Below the pieces are notes generated by a model. That model worked only from the letters and a program-made list of their open reading frames with translations, ran no database searches and was not told the origin of the DNA. Shown here one piece after another: positions 14,564 through 14,693 of a stretch of 14,693 nucleotides of DNA; the first letter of the stretch is position 1, and each line of letters opens with the position of its first letter. The position numbers were made by a program, and so were the translations under genes. The DNA comes from Leptospiraceae bacterium UBA2033 (lineage in GTDB: Bacteria; Spirochaetota; Leptospiria; Leptospirales; Leptospiraceae). The stretch spans positions 1 to 14,693 of the forward strand of contig DDBL01000091.1 of assembly GCA_002333425.1 (NCBI GenBank). Direction: 5' to 3'.

Positions 14564-14567
14564 AGTA

Positions 14568-14594
14568 TTTCCCTACCTTTTTGGTTTAGGGAAA
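14568..14594 (+). promoter_or_regulatory. stem-loop in the rpsU leader
   Basis: TTTCCCTA (14568-14575) and TAGGGAAA (14587-14594) are perfect 8-bp arms around an 11-nt loop, in which CC and GG can extend the pairing. The structure ends 11 nt before the AAGGAG ribosome binding site, so it does not mask it. It may stabilise the 5' end of the mRNA or serve as a binding site for autoregulation; it lacks the T-run of an intrinsic terminator. Confidence 0.5.
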
Positions 14595-14616
14595 TAAACG
14601 TTTAAAAGGAGATTAG

Positions 14617-14693
14617 ATGGTAGGAATCATTATTAAAGAGGGAGAATCCATAGAGGGAGCACTCAGAAGATTCAAAAGAGATTGTGCAAATGC
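14617..14693 (+). CDS. rpsU: 30S ribosomal protein S21 (5' part)
   Basis: The first 25 codons and part of the next are in the window; the gene runs off the right edge. The sequence MVGIIIKEGESIEGALRRFK, then RDCAN, matches the S21 N-terminus (the conserved ESIExALRRFKR block). S21 binds the small ribosomal subunit near the 3' end of 16S rRNA and helps initiation. A strong AAGGAG lies 5 nt before the ATG. Truncation is due only to the window edge. Confidence 0.96.
   Translation, partial: MVGIIIKEGESIEGALRRFKRDCAN

Overview
The window looks like chromosomal DNA from a spirochaete of the Leptospira group. This rests on AT-rich sequence (about one third G+C by eye), several short spirochaete-type lipoprotein signals (FSC, FSTC, FLNC), an rpsU start (MVGIIIKEGESIEGALRRF) close to the leptospiral S21 sequence as I remember it, and a GAF-linked class III cyclase of a kind common in leptospires. 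The species cannot be fixed by eye.

Layout. At 1-128 a hexanucleotide tandem array (TTCCTG) lies in frame with the end of a truncated plus-strand gene. From 4373 down to 239 on the minus strand is a tight four-gene operon: an ECF-type sigma-70 factor, a four-helix membrane protein of unknown family, an M48-type zinc-protease lipoprotein and an exported caspase-like (C14) protease with a DUF5683-like tail. Neighbouring genes overlap or nearly touch. This is the most interesting part of the window: it joins a transcription factor, a possible membrane anti-sigma factor and two different envelope proteases. From 4674 to 9546 are housekeeping and accessory genes: a two-domain cyclic-nucleotide-binding protein, a ceramidase-like (CREST superfamily) membrane hydrolase, msrA, a TPR lipoprotein and a membrane metallophosphoesterase. 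From 9771 to 12590 a RhlE-type DEAD-box helicase and a GAF-adenylate cyclase converge with abutting stop codons. The window ends with a lipoprotein of unknown function, a small unknown protein and the start of rpsU.

How the genes may connect. The cyclase (cAMP producer) and the cyclic-nucleotide-binding protein (possible cAMP receptor) lie within 7 kb of each other, but nothing in the sequence links them in one operon. The sigma-protease operon could work as an envelope-stress or cell-fate switch in which proteolysis releases the sigma factor; that is inference only.

Non-coding structure. There are good sigma-70-like promoters before the TPR lipoprotein (7407-7435), the lipoprotein at 13669 and rpsU, and a weaker one before the cyclase that would give a leaderless GTG-initiated mRNA. 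A dispersed CACAGAG-type repeat occurs at 8135-8341 and 14299-14458. A different nested palindromic element lies at 9565-9714. The rhlE start is preceded by two overlapping mini-ORFs. I found no tRNA, rRNA, CRISPR array, transposase or integrase gene.
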